From Gammaproteobacteria bacterium (GTDB taxonomy: Bacteria; Pseudomonadota; Gammaproteobacteria; Steroidobacterales; UBA11654): a DNA stretch of 18,089 nucleotides. The stretch lies in contig DTSX01000125.1 of assembly GCA_012965065.1 (NCBI GenBank), forward strand, positions 1-18,089. The letters are read 5' to 3'. A program made the position numbers and the translations under genes. Positions 6,801-14,666 of the stretch are shown one piece after another. The notes below the pieces were generated by a model, which was not told the origin of the DNA, searched no databases, and saw only the letters and a list, made by a program, of their open reading frames with translations. Each line of letters starts with the position of its first letter. Positions within the stretch are counted from its first letter, which is position 1.

Positions 6801-8222
6801 CTAGGTTTTAAATTCTGAAACCAAGGAAGTGATTGAATCTTTAGCATCACCAAAGAGCATTCGTGTGTTTGTTTTAAAAAATAAAGGGTTTTCTATGCCT
6901 GCAAACCCTGGGGCCATTGATCTTTTTAAAACAAATGTTGTTTTTGCTTTATCAACATTGATAATGGGCATGCCATATATAGGGCTTTGTGGGTCCTCTC
7001 TGGCTGCTGGATTTACAACATCATTAGCGCCAATCACAATACACACATCTGTTGTTTCGATTGTGGGATTAATATCATCAGGTTCAATTAATTGATCATA
7101 AGAGACATTGGCTTCAGCTAGAAGTACATTCATGTGTCCTGGCATCCTGCCAGCTACTGGGTGGATTGCGTATTGTACTTCACTGCCATTTTCCTCTAAA
7201 AGTTCTCCAAGCTCTCTAACAGAATGTTGGGCTTGTGCAACCGCCATGCCATAACCGGGGACAATCACAACTGAAGAAGCTGCCTCGAGGATCAAATAAG
7301 CATCTGCAACATTAATTGGTCTGACCTCACCTTGTTGCTCAGTAGATGAGCCACCAACGCTGATGACTGATCCAAAACCACTAAATAAGACGTTCGCCAA
7401 AGACCGATTCATCGCTTTACACATAATATTAGTTAGAATTAACCCGCTAGCACCTACCAAAGCGCCTGCAACAATAAGGACGTTGTTGAGAATAACAAAA
7501 CCAGCCGCGCACGCTGCCAAACCTGAGTAACTGTTGAGAAGGGCTATAACCACAGGCATATCGGCACCACCAATAGGAATAACAATCAAAACCCCCAACA
7601 AAAAGGACAATGCCACAGCGGCAACCAGTATCTGCCAATCCATGGTTATGAGTAAGCCTTGGAGCGCAATCATTTCAATTCCCAGAAATAATAAAGCGAC
7701 CATTAAAATTCCGTTGATCCATTGTTGCCCTTTATAGATAACCGGGTTGCCGGTGATGGTTCCCGACAACTTGCCATAAGCAATTAAGCTGCCTGTAAAA
7801 GTCAACCCTCCGATAACCACCGTTAGAAATATTGGTACTAGTATTCCTGTGTTGTGTTGGGCAGACAACAGATATTCAGAAGATCCAACGAGCAAACTGG
7901 CAATTCCACCAAACCCATTGAATATAGCAACCATTTCTGGCATTGCTGTCATTTTGACTTTCATGGCAGCAATCACCCCGACCAAAGATCCCAAAACCAA
8001 CCCAACAAAAATCCACTTGTAGTCAATAATGCTTTGGTCAAGCAAGGTTACCACCACAGCAATAAGCATTCCCATAGCTGAAACAAGATTCCCTTTTCTT
8101 GCTGTTTCTGGGGAACCAAGCATTTTTAGCCCAAAAATAAATAACACAGAAGCTAAGATATAAACAACATTGACCAATGCTTTGTTGGTGGCTTCAGAAA
8201 AGATTGTGTTTAAGATTTCCAT
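6801..8222 (-). CDS. pntB: NAD(P)+ transhydrogenase beta subunit (membrane domain plus NADP(H)-binding domain)
   Basis: With PntAA and PntAB this forms the inner-membrane transhydrogenase that couples inward proton flow to hydride transfer from NADH to NADP+, supplying NADPH. The 473-residue protein begins with about nine membrane helices (roughly residues 10-285). The C-terminal NADP(H) domain shows the glycine-rich VPGYGMAVAQAQ (321-332), GRMPGHMNVLLAEA (358-371), and the 2'-phosphate-binding lid KRSMAPGFAGIENPLF (433-448). In the membrane part, MPEMVAIFNGFGG (94-106) has Asn102 at the position of the E. coli proton-channel histidine (beta-His91). To my knowledge this is a usual alternative in three-subunit enzymes. 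Its ATG follows the pntAB stop codon with no intervening base, so translation is probably coupled. No clear terminator follows on this strand. Confidence 0.95.
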   Translation of the reverse strand: MEILNTIFSEATNKALVNVVYILASVLFIFGLKMLGSPETARKGNLVSAMGMLIAVVVTLLDQSIIDYKWIFVGLVLGSLVGVIAAMKVKMTAMPEMVAIFNGFGGIASLLVGSSEYLLSAQHNTGILVPIFLTVVIGGLTFTGSLIAYGKLSGTITGNPVIYKGQQWINGILMVALLFLGIEMIALQGLLITMDWQILVAAVALSFLLGVLIVIPIGGADMPVVIALLNSYSGLAACAAGFVILNNVLIVAGALVGASGLILTNIMCKAMNRSLANVLFSGFGSVISVGGSSTEQQGEVRPINVADAYLILEAASSVVIVPGYGMAVAQAQHSVRELGELLEENGSEVQYAIHPVAGRMPGHMNVLLAEANVSYDQLIEPDDINPTIETTDVCIVIGANDVVNPAAREDPQSPIYGMPIINVDKAKTTFVLKRSMAPGFAGIENPLFFKTNTRMLFGDAKDSITSLVSEFKT

Positions 8223-8510
8223 TTACTTCTTCTTGAACATACCGAGCATACGATTGGTAACCAAATACCCCCCAACGACATTAACTGTTGCGAAAAAAAC
8301 AGCGACCATACCAAGTGCAAAGGATAATTCAGATTCAATATTTTCAGCTCTTGAAGTAAGAATTGCCCCAACGATTGTGATACCAGAAATTGCATTCGCA
8401 CCAGACATTAAAGGAGTGTGTAAAATTGATGGAACTTTAGAAATTAATTCAACCCCTAAGAAAATAGAAAGCACCAACACAAACAACAGTAAAATAAGCA
8501 CAGCATCCAT
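8223..8510 (-). CDS. pntAB: NAD(P)+ transhydrogenase alpha subunit 2 (membrane part)
   Basis: This small inner-membrane subunit corresponds to the C-terminal membrane segment of E. coli PntA and completes the proton channel with PntB. I place the start at the ATG ending at 8510 (95 residues, MDAVLILLLF). An AGGAG ribosome-binding site lies at 8524-8520, nine bases upstream, and is formed by the last codons of pntAA. A TTG at 8534 would add eight charged residues and place the start upstream of that site. There are three membrane helices, at about residues 3-23, 37-53 and 62-84. The family signature VPSILHTPLMSGANAISGI (near 27-45) matches the equivalent region of E. coli PntA. It starts four bases after the pntAA stop and abuts pntB. 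Confidence 0.93.
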   Translation of the reverse strand: MDAVLILLLFVLVLSIFLGVELISKVPSILHTPLMSGANAISGITIVGAILTSRAENIESELSFALGMVAVFFATVNVVGGYLVTNRMLGMFKKK

Positions 8511-8514
8511 CTCT

Positions 8515-9642
8515 TTAATCTCCTTTTTTGACAAATGTATTTACCAATTCACCAGCATAGGTAACTATGCAGCCTGATAAAATTTCATCCGTTAAATCAA
8601 TGTTGACGACCGTATTTTCCTGATCCCAGCATTCATCAATCATGTTGTAAATATTGTTGGCATAAACCTGACTAGCGTTTTCAGCAACTTGGGCCGGTAA
8701 ATTATTCATTCCTACTATTTGTACACCATTTGAGATTACGGTTTCCCCGGATACAGAACCCTCAACATTGCCCCCGGTGCTTACAGCCATATCTATAATG
8801 ACGCTCCCGGGTTTCATTACAGCTATCATGTCTTGGGTAATTATGAGGGGAGCTGGACGTCCAAACACCTGTGCTGTGGTAATAATTACATCCGAATTAC
8901 TGCAAGCTTTAATCATGCCCTGTCTCTGTAATTCAAGTTGCTCTGTCGTTAATTCTTTTGCGTAACCTTGTTGCGTTTGTTCTGCTTCTCCAATATCAAT
9001 TTTAATAAACTTAGCGCCCAATGAGAGGACTTGCTCTTCAACAACTGGGCGAGTGTCGAATGCTTCTACTCTGGCGCCAAGCCTTTTTGCTGTTGCAATT
9101 GCCTGCAATCCCGCCACGCCAACTCCAACGATAAAAACTTTGGAAGGAGAGATTGTTCCTGCTGGAGTCATCATCATTGGAAAAACTTTGGCAAGTCGTC
9201 TAGCCGCTTCGATAACAGCACTGTAGCCGCCCAAGCTAGCCTGAGAGCTTAATGCATCCATTTTCTGTGCCCGGGTAATGCGAGGGACCAATTCCATGCT
9301 AATGGCGGTAACAGATGCTTTTATGAAAGCATCAACCAATTTTTTCTCTTTGAATGGATCTAAAAAACTAATGTGAATACAGCCTTTCTTTAGTGGTGAT
9401 ATTTCTTCTATAAGGGGGGCGTTTAATCGGCAAATTATGTCTGCATTGGACAATGCGTCAAAACGATCCTTGGTAACAACACCTCCAGCATCCGTGTAGT
9501 CTTTATCGTTGACTCCAATTGATGTGCCGGCACCAGACTCTATTAATACTTCGGCGCCCAATTCAACATATTTTTCTACCACTGGTGGGACAATGGCTGT
9601 TCTAATTTCATCGTCTTGTTCTTTAGGAAAGAATATATTCAT
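8515..9642 (-). CDS. pntAA: NAD(P)+ transhydrogenase alpha subunit 1 (soluble NAD(H)-binding part)
   Basis: This peripheral cytoplasmic subunit binds NAD(H) and passes hydride to the NADP+ held by PntB. The 375-residue protein has the alanine-dehydrogenase/PNT two-lobed fold. The N-terminal lobe carries the signature RITRAQKMDALSSQA (121-135), with Arg124, Asp129 and Gln134 in the active-site loop. The Rossmann domain carries GVGVAG (173-178) after KVFIV. VIIDMAVSTGGNVEGS (281-296) and NLPAQVAENASQVYANN (314-330) complete the family pattern. The separation of this part from the membrane part places the enzyme in the three-subunit class known from Rhodospirillum and Pseudomonas, not the two-subunit E. 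coli type. It is the first gene of the operon; its promoter must lie in the short region shared with the divergent aminotransferase. The ATG start is preceded by only a weak ribosome-binding site. Confidence 0.95.
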   Translation of the reverse strand: MNIFFPKEQDDEIRTAIVPPVVEKYVELGAEVLIESGAGTSIGVNDKDYTDAGGVVTKDRFDALSNADIICRLNAPLIEEISPLKKGCIHISFLDPFKEKKLVDAFIKASVTAISMELVPRITRAQKMDALSSQASLGGYSAVIEAARRLAKVFPMMMTPAGTISPSKVFIVGVGVAGLQAIATAKRLGARVEAFDTRPVVEEQVLSLGAKFIKIDIGEAEQTQQGYAKELTTEQLELQRQGMIKACSNSDVIITTAQVFGRPAPLIITQDMIAVMKPGSVIIDMAVSTGGNVEGSVSGETVISNGVQIVGMNNLPAQVAENASQVYANNIYNMIDECWDQENTVVNIDLTDEILSGCIVTYAGELVNTFVKKGD

Positions 9643-9751
9643 TTTTGTGCTTTCAGAAGCCTATCCGATATTTGTTGTGGGACAATATCTTGGGCTGATA
9701 AATATGTCAAGATACAAAAAACTATTGGGAGATTATGCTATTCTGCCAATC
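9643..9751. promoter_or_regulatory. Divergent promoter region between pntAA and the aminotransferase
   Basis: These 109 bases separate two genes transcribed away from each other, so promoters for both should lie here or just inside the coding starts. For the plus strand, TTGTTG (9672-9677) and GATAAA (9697-9702) form a poor pair with a 19-base spacer, and TGCTATTCT (9736-9744) resembles an extended -10 but sits very near the chosen start. I do not see a convincing pair for either strand. No convincing operator palindrome stands out. Confidence 0.35.
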
Positions 9752-10864
9752 ATGTTTTTTGAATTTGAAATGGAGCGATTTCAGTCTCTATATGAAAATG
9801 AGGTTGACTTCAATTTAAGTGATAGTGGTGTTCATCCTTTAACCATTAACGACTTACTCAATGAGGAAGAAATGCGACATTTCTTGAATATGGAAATTGG
9901 TTATGGGTACTCTCAGGGAGATCCAACACTTCGACATAACATATCAGTTTGGTATCGAGAGAAAAATGCTTCTAATATACTGGTTACCAACGGTTCAGCA
10001 GAAGCAAATTTTGTAATGGCATGGTCTCTGGTGAATCCGGGTGATGAAGTAATTTTGATGCTCCCAAATTACATGCAAGTACCTGGTTTGGCTAAAATAA
10101 TTGGTGCCGATATTAAATACATTTACCTGCAAGAACAAAGCGATTGGCATCTGGATATGAACGAACTTCGGTCACTGCTTACAAATCGAACAAAACTCAT
10201 CTCAATCTGCAATCCCAGCAATCCCACAGGAGCTGTTATGTCAGCTGAAGAAATGAAGGAACTGGCTGATCTAGCCCGGCAATTTGATGTGTATGTCCAT
10301 TCGGATGAAGTCTATCGTGGCTCAGAGCTGGATGGGAACGAAACAAAGAGTTTTAATGAATTTTATGAAAAGACAATCGTCACCTGTGGGTTATCAAAGT
10401 CCTTTGCCCATCCTGGCCTTAGGATAGGATGGTTGGTAGCTGATCAGGCTTTGATTACAGAGATGTGGGCTCATAAAGACTATTCATCCATTTGTGCTTC
10501 AGTCTTGTCTCAAGAAATTGCAAAGAAAATAATGCAGCCAGAGACTCGTAAACAAATCCTGTCAAGATCAACCAAAATGCTGTCTTCGAATTTACAGTTG
10601 TTTCAAGATTGGTTGAATTCACACCCGGGTCTTTTTAGTTTTGCCCCTCCACAAGCGGGGGGAATGGCATTTGTTGGTTATCAAATGGACATCAACAGTA
10701 CTGAACTTGCCCACAAATTGAGAACGGAACAGAGTGTTTTAATTGTGCCTGGTGACTGCTATGGCATGGATAAGTATTTACGTTTTGGTATAGGTTCGCC
10801 AAGTGATTATCTTTCTCAAGGTCTCAATCTTGTCAGTGAGTGTATTCAACAACTAGGCTATTGA
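9752..10864 (+). CDS. PLP-dependent aminotransferase, class I/II fold
   Basis: A fold-type I pyridoxal-phosphate enzyme of 370 residues from the chosen start. Visible motifs are the cofactor-ring region VTNGSAEANF (78-87), NPSNPTG (154-160, Asn157), HSDEVYRGS (183-191, Asp185), the Schiff-base lysine Lys216 in SKSFAHPGLRIGW (215-227) with Arg224, and the carboxylate-binding Arg344 in YLRFGIG. The frame stays open to an ATG at 9509, but that extension runs antisense through pntAA. The ATG at 9752 gives MFFEFEMERFQS, close to the N-terminus typical of this subgroup, whereas an ATG at 9704 would add 16 residues of low similarity. The substrate cannot be assigned; relatives are usually annotated only as aminotransferases, and a lyase or decarboxylase activity is possible. 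Its stop overlaps the likely priA start (TTGA), so the two are probably cotranscribed. Confidence 0.85.
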   Translation: MFFEFEMERFQSLYENEVDFNLSDSGVHPLTINDLLNEEEMRHFLNMEIGYGYSQGDPTLRHNISVWYREKNASNILVTNGSAEANFVMAWSLVNPGDEVILMLPNYMQVPGLAKIIGADIKYIYLQEQSDWHLDMNELRSLLTNRTKLISICNPSNPTGAVMSAEEMKELADLARQFDVYVHSDEVYRGSELDGNETKSFNEFYEKTIVTCGLSKSFAHPGLRIGWLVADQALITEMWAHKDYSSICASVLSQEIAKKIMQPETRKQILSRSTKMLSSNLQLFQDWLNSHPGLFSFAPPQAGGMAFVGYQMDINSTELAHKLRTEQSVLIVPGDCYGMDKYLRFGIGSPSDYLSQGLNLVSECIQQLGY

Positions 10865-12849
10865 AAAATTTGATACTCAAAGTAGCTCTTAACGTTCCTA
10901 TTGATAATCTGTTTGATTATAAGATTCCCTCAAACAACTCGATCCAACCCAAACAAGGCCAACGGATTAGGGTGCCGTTTGGGAAGCAAGAAAAAATAGG
11001 ATTCATTCATGGCATTGGGTCACAAACTAAAGTGCCTGCAAGCAAACTTAAGCCAGCACTAAAAATCATCGACGATGAACCCTTGGTCAACAACGAACTT
11101 CTTGATCTAATTTCCTGGGTTGCAAATTACTATCACTACCCAATTGGGGAAGTTTATGCAACGGCTGTACCTTTGTATTTGCGTCAAGAAAAAACTCCAA
11201 AAATAGATGCAATGCCAACAGAGTCTTTTCAGTGTGAATCACACAAAAAGCTCACGGAAGAGCAAGAGCAAGGGTTTAAGAAATTATTGTCTTTTTTTAA
11301 CCAACGCCAGATTGTTCTCCTAGATGGTGTTACAGGGAGTGGCAAAACAGAGCTTTACTTACAATTGGTTGACCGCAACCTCAAAAAAAATCAACAGGTG
11401 TTGCTTCTGGTCCCAGAAATTGGTCTAACCCCTCAAATTTTTGAGCGCTTTCAAAAAAGATTTGGCAATACAGTAAGCGTGGTACATTCTGGCAACACTA
11501 ACAAGCAAAGAGCGGAAATCTGGCTGAAAGCAAAACAAGGTGATGTGTGTGTTGTCATTGGCACAAGATCTGCTGTTTTTACCCCATTTAAAAATTTGGG
11601 TATGATCATAGTGGACGAAGAGCATGATCCATCTTTCAAACAACAAAGTGGATTGTGCTATTCGGGCAGAAACGTTGCGATAATCAGAGCAAAACAAAAC
11701 AAAATTCCCATACTCCTTGGGTCTGCTACCCCTTCGTTTGAATCTTTAATGAATGCCAAAAAAGGCAAGTATAAAAAAATTACCCTCAAACAACGAGTTT
11801 TTGCTACCCCACTTCCACAAACAAACATCATAGATTTACGGGTCCATTCTCAAGAACAAGGGCTGACTAAGTTTCTGTTAAAAGCCATAAAAAAACACAT
11901 AGAGAACGACAACCAAGTCTTACTCTATCTGAACCGAAGGGGGTTTTCTCCCGCTACAGTTTGTTCAGGCTGTGGGTATATTGAAGAATGCCCACGTTGC
12001 GACACAAGCATGGTTCTACACAAAAGAAATAACCGGTTAGTGTGCCACCACTGCAACCATAACAAGCCATGGGAAAAAATTTGTACTGAGTGTGGTTCAC
12101 CATCAAGTCCTTTGGGGGAAGGCACAGAACAGATTGAGCTTGCATTAAAGAACGAGTTTCCCAGAACCTCAATTGTAAGGATGGACAGGGATACCGTTAA
12201 TTCTAAAAAACAAAGAACTCGCTTACTTGACCAAGCTAAATCAGGAACGGGACAAATTTTATTAGGTACACAAATGTTAACCAAAGGTCATGATTTTCCT
12301 AACTTATCTATGGTTGCAATAGTCAATGCAGATCAAGGCATGTTTGGCAGTGATTTCAGGAGCAGCGAAAGGTTTGCACAAACATTCGTTCAGGTCTCAG
12401 GAAGGGCTGGCCGACGGAAAACAGTCGGTGAAGTGTTTCTGCAAACATACAACCCAAAAAACCCTTTGCTAAATAAAATTATATCTCAGGGCTACAATGC
12501 GTTTTTTTCAGAAGCTGTTTTGGATAGAAAAGTCCCTCAATGGCCTCCTTACTCCCATTTGGCATTACTTCACGCACAGTCAACACAAAAAAACTCTGTA
12601 TTCGACTTTTTGAACACTGTCAGAAAAAAAGGTGATGCTATCAACTTAGGCAATACGATGCTTCTTGGTCCAGTCCCATCACCAATTGAAAAAAAAGCTG
12701 GAAAATTTAGAGGCCAGTTACTGCTATTAAACACAAACAGAAAGGAATTACATCGAGTTCTGGATAAACTCTGTTGGACGATCAAAAACACAAAAAAGAC
12801 CAGCAAGGTCAAATGGTCACTTGATGTGGACCCAATTGATCTGTCATAA
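10861..12849 (+). CDS. priA: Primosomal protein N' / replication restart helicase PriA
   Basis: PriA recognises stalled forks and D-loops, unwinds DNA 3'->5' and loads the replicative helicase. From the TTG at 10861 the protein has 662 residues (E. coli 732). An N-terminal 3' DNA-binding domain begins VALNVPIDNLFDYKIP. The helicase core follows with Walker A GVTGSGKT (156-163), VVIGTRSAVF (231-240), DEEH (252-255) and LLGSATPS (285-292), then zinc-binding cysteines Cys368, 371, 377, 380, 395, 398, 408 and 411, and motif V-VI segments TKGHDFP and QVSGRAGR. All eight zinc ligands and the ATPase residues are present, so it should be active. Start choice: TTG overlaps the aminotransferase stop (TTGA) with AGG four bases upstream. 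A GTG at 10840 is in frame and would add seven residues without a better ribosome-binding site. argS follows after 46 bases. Confidence 0.95.
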   Translation: MKNLILKVALNVPIDNLFDYKIPSNNSIQPKQGQRIRVPFGKQEKIGFIHGIGSQTKVPASKLKPALKIIDDEPLVNNELLDLISWVANYYHYPIGEVYATAVPLYLRQEKTPKIDAMPTESFQCESHKKLTEEQEQGFKKLLSFFNQRQIVLLDGVTGSGKTELYLQLVDRNLKKNQQVLLLVPEIGLTPQIFERFQKRFGNTVSVVHSGNTNKQRAEIWLKAKQGDVCVVIGTRSAVFTPFKNLGMIIVDEEHDPSFKQQSGLCYSGRNVAIIRAKQNKIPILLGSATPSFESLMNAKKGKYKKITLKQRVFATPLPQTNIIDLRVHSQEQGLTKFLLKAIKKHIENDNQVLLYLNRRGFSPATVCSGCGYIEECPRCDTSMVLHKRNNRLVCHHCNHNKPWEKICTECGSPSSPLGEGTEQIELALKNEFPRTSIVRMDRDTVNSKKQRTRLLDQAKSGTGQILLGTQMLTKGHDFPNLSMVAIVNADQGMFGSDFRSSERFAQTFVQVSGRAGRRKTVGEVFLQTYNPKNPLLNKIISQGYNAFFSEAVLDRKVPQWPPYSHLALLHAQSTQKNSVFDFLNTVRKKGDAINLGNTMLLGPVPSPIEKKAGKFRGQLLLLNTNRKELHRVLDKLCWTIKNTKKTSKVKWSLDVDPIDLS

Positions 12850-12895
12850 AAAAATCAGACTCAGGTAAAATAAAAAAATTGAGTGTCATAATATT

Positions 12896-14644
12896 GTGAA
12901 AAAAGAAATTCAAAAACTGATATGCCAGTCCATAGAAGCTGCAAAATTAGTTACACCTGATGAATTGTCTGATATCCAAATTGAAATCAGCAGAACTAAA
13001 AACCCAGACTATGGCCAATTTTCTTGCAATATTGCTCTGCGTCTTTCAAAAAAACTAGGGCTGAATGCACTAGACCTTGCTCATCAAATTACTGACAACA
13101 TCAAAAATCAAGAAGGCCTTGAAAAAGTTGAGGCGGTTCCACCTGGATTTATAAATTTCTTTCTCAGCGAAGATATGAAAGCTGAGGTTGTCAAACAAGT
13201 ACTGCAACAGGGTGCCAAATACGGCTCCCAAACAACGCAAGAACCCAAAAATATTATTTTGGAATTTGTTTCTTCAAATCCTACTGGACCACTGCATGTA
13301 GGTCATGGCAGGCAAGCAGCATATGGGGACTCGTTGGCGAAACTTCTCCGAAAAGCAGGACATCAAGTCTATACAGAATATTACGTTAACGATTCCGGTA
13401 GACAAATGAACATTTTAGCTCTAAGTGTTTTAATCAAAATATTAAACCTAAAAGGTGCTTCTTTGACATTACCAAGGATCTCCTATCAAGGCTCTTACCT
13501 TGAACAAATTGCAAAAGAAATTCAAAACTCCACAGAGGTAAATATTGACAATCTACTGGAACAGGGGGGGTTGAGAGACTCATATCCTTCCTGTTCAGCG
13601 GATGAAGAAATTGACAAACTTATTGCTGATTTCCAACATCAATTAGGCATAGAAAATTTTGACCGCTTAACTGATTCTGTTTCCAGTCTAATGGTTACAA
13701 GTATCAAGAAAGACCTCGAACAGTTTGGAGTAGTCTACAACAACTGGTTTTCAGAAAGAGAAATGATCAAGAAAGGCTTGGTCCAAAAATCCATACAACA
13801 GCTAAATGACAACAATCTCACCTACAAAAAAGGTGGTGCTTTGTGGCTCAAAACCACGAATTTCGGTGATGATAAAGATCGGGTTGTTATCAGGGAAGAT
13901 GGCAGGTCCACTTATTTTGCCTCTGATATTGCCTACCATTTTGATAAGAGGTTTCGTGGGTTTGATTTGTTGTTGGATGTTTTAGGCTCTGATCATCACG
14001 GTTATCTTGCCAGACTTGGAGCTGGTCTTGCGGCAATGAATGAGCCTCAAGAGAGCTTGGAAATTAGCTTGGTACAGTTTGTTTCTCTGTTTAAGGAAAA
14101 CAAAAAAGTACAGATGTCTACTCGTTCTGGTGAGTTTATTACATTGAGTGAACTTTGTGAGGAAGTTGGCAAAGATGCCGCAAGGTTTTTCTACGTTTCT
14201 AGATCTCACGATCAACATTTAGACTTCAATCTTGACCTGGCAAAATCAAAAAATAACGAAAACCCGGTTTACTATATTCAATACGCTCACGCACGCATTC
14301 ATAGAGTGCTTGAAGAATTAAAAAATAATGGCCTCACATTTGATAAGCAATCTGGTATTGACAATCTGGTAAAGCTGTCTACGCAACACGAAACTGAGAT
14401 CATCACAAAACTGTCAGACTATCCCAGTGTTATTAAACAATCAGCAAAAAAGAAATCGGTCCATTCTTTGGCAAATTATTTGGTCGAACTTGCTCAACAT
14501 GTTCATTCCTATTACAACGCGCATCGGTTTATAGTGGATAATCTAGAGCTCAGAAATGCTCGCCTTGCTTTAATTACTGCTACTTCATTTGTGATCAATG
14601 ATGGGTTATCGATATTAGGAGTATCTGCTCCTAAAAAAATGTAA
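12896..14644 (+). CDS. argS: Arginyl-tRNA synthetase
   Basis: This essential class I synthetase charges tRNA-Arg. The 582 residues include an N-terminal tRNA D-loop-recognising domain (about 1-110, PDYGQFSCNIALRL), the catalytic Rossmann fold with SSNPTGPLHVGHGRQ (126-140; the HIGH motif is HVGH at 134-137), EYYVNDSGRQM (161-171), ASDIAYHFDK (342-351), GSDHHGY (364-370), VQMSTRSGEF (405-414) in place of KMSKS, as is usual for ArgRS, and a helical anticodon-binding domain (about 460-582). It starts with GTG; the N-terminus MKKEIQKLI fits relatives, and no clear ribosome-binding site precedes it. priA upstream on the same strand is the common gammaproteobacterial arrangement, whereas the SPOR-domain gene and hslVU that often follow are absent. 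It converges on ntrX with 22 bases between stop codons and no obvious terminator. Confidence 0.97.
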   Translation: MKKEIQKLICQSIEAAKLVTPDELSDIQIEISRTKNPDYGQFSCNIALRLSKKLGLNALDLAHQITDNIKNQEGLEKVEAVPPGFINFFLSEDMKAEVVKQVLQQGAKYGSQTTQEPKNIILEFVSSNPTGPLHVGHGRQAAYGDSLAKLLRKAGHQVYTEYYVNDSGRQMNILALSVLIKILNLKGASLTLPRISYQGSYLEQIAKEIQNSTEVNIDNLLEQGGLRDSYPSCSADEEIDKLIADFQHQLGIENFDRLTDSVSSLMVTSIKKDLEQFGVVYNNWFSEREMIKKGLVQKSIQQLNDNNLTYKKGGALWLKTTNFGDDKDRVVIREDGRSTYFASDIAYHFDKRFRGFDLLLDVLGSDHHGYLARLGAGLAAMNEPQESLEISLVQFVSLFKENKKVQMSTRSGEFITLSELCEEVGKDAARFFYVSRSHDQHLDFNLDLAKSKNNENPVYYIQYAHARIHRVLEELKNNGLTFDKQSGIDNLVKLSTQHETEIITKLSDYPSVIKQSAKKKSVHSLANYLVELAQHVHSYYNAHRFIVDNLELRNARLALITATSFVINDGLSILGVSAPKKM

Positions 14645-14666
14645 AAAATTTCTTTACCAAGAATAG

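Noticed and set aside
8170..8577. 135-codon open frame on the plus strand across pntAB
   Set aside because: It lies entirely antisense to the well-conserved pnt genes, has no ribosome-binding site or recognisable domain, and follows from their codon pattern.
9509..9751. N-terminal extension of the aminotransferase up to an ATG at 9509
   Set aside because: It runs antisense through conserved pntAA codons and its residues do not resemble any aminotransferase N-terminus; the ATG at 9752 fits the subgroup.
11925..12284. 119-codon open frame antisense to priA
   Set aside because: It covers the zinc-finger and helicase motifs of priA on the opposite strand; its Cys-rich and Ser-rich look is a mirror of those codons.
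12850..12895. CATAAT near 12885 as a promoter for argS
   Set aside because: No -35 hexamer is found at the right distance and the position is too close to the GTG start; read-through from priA is more likely.
14645..14666. Bidirectional terminator between argS and ntrX
   Set aside because: The 22 bases contain no inverted repeat of useful length, only AT-rich sequence.
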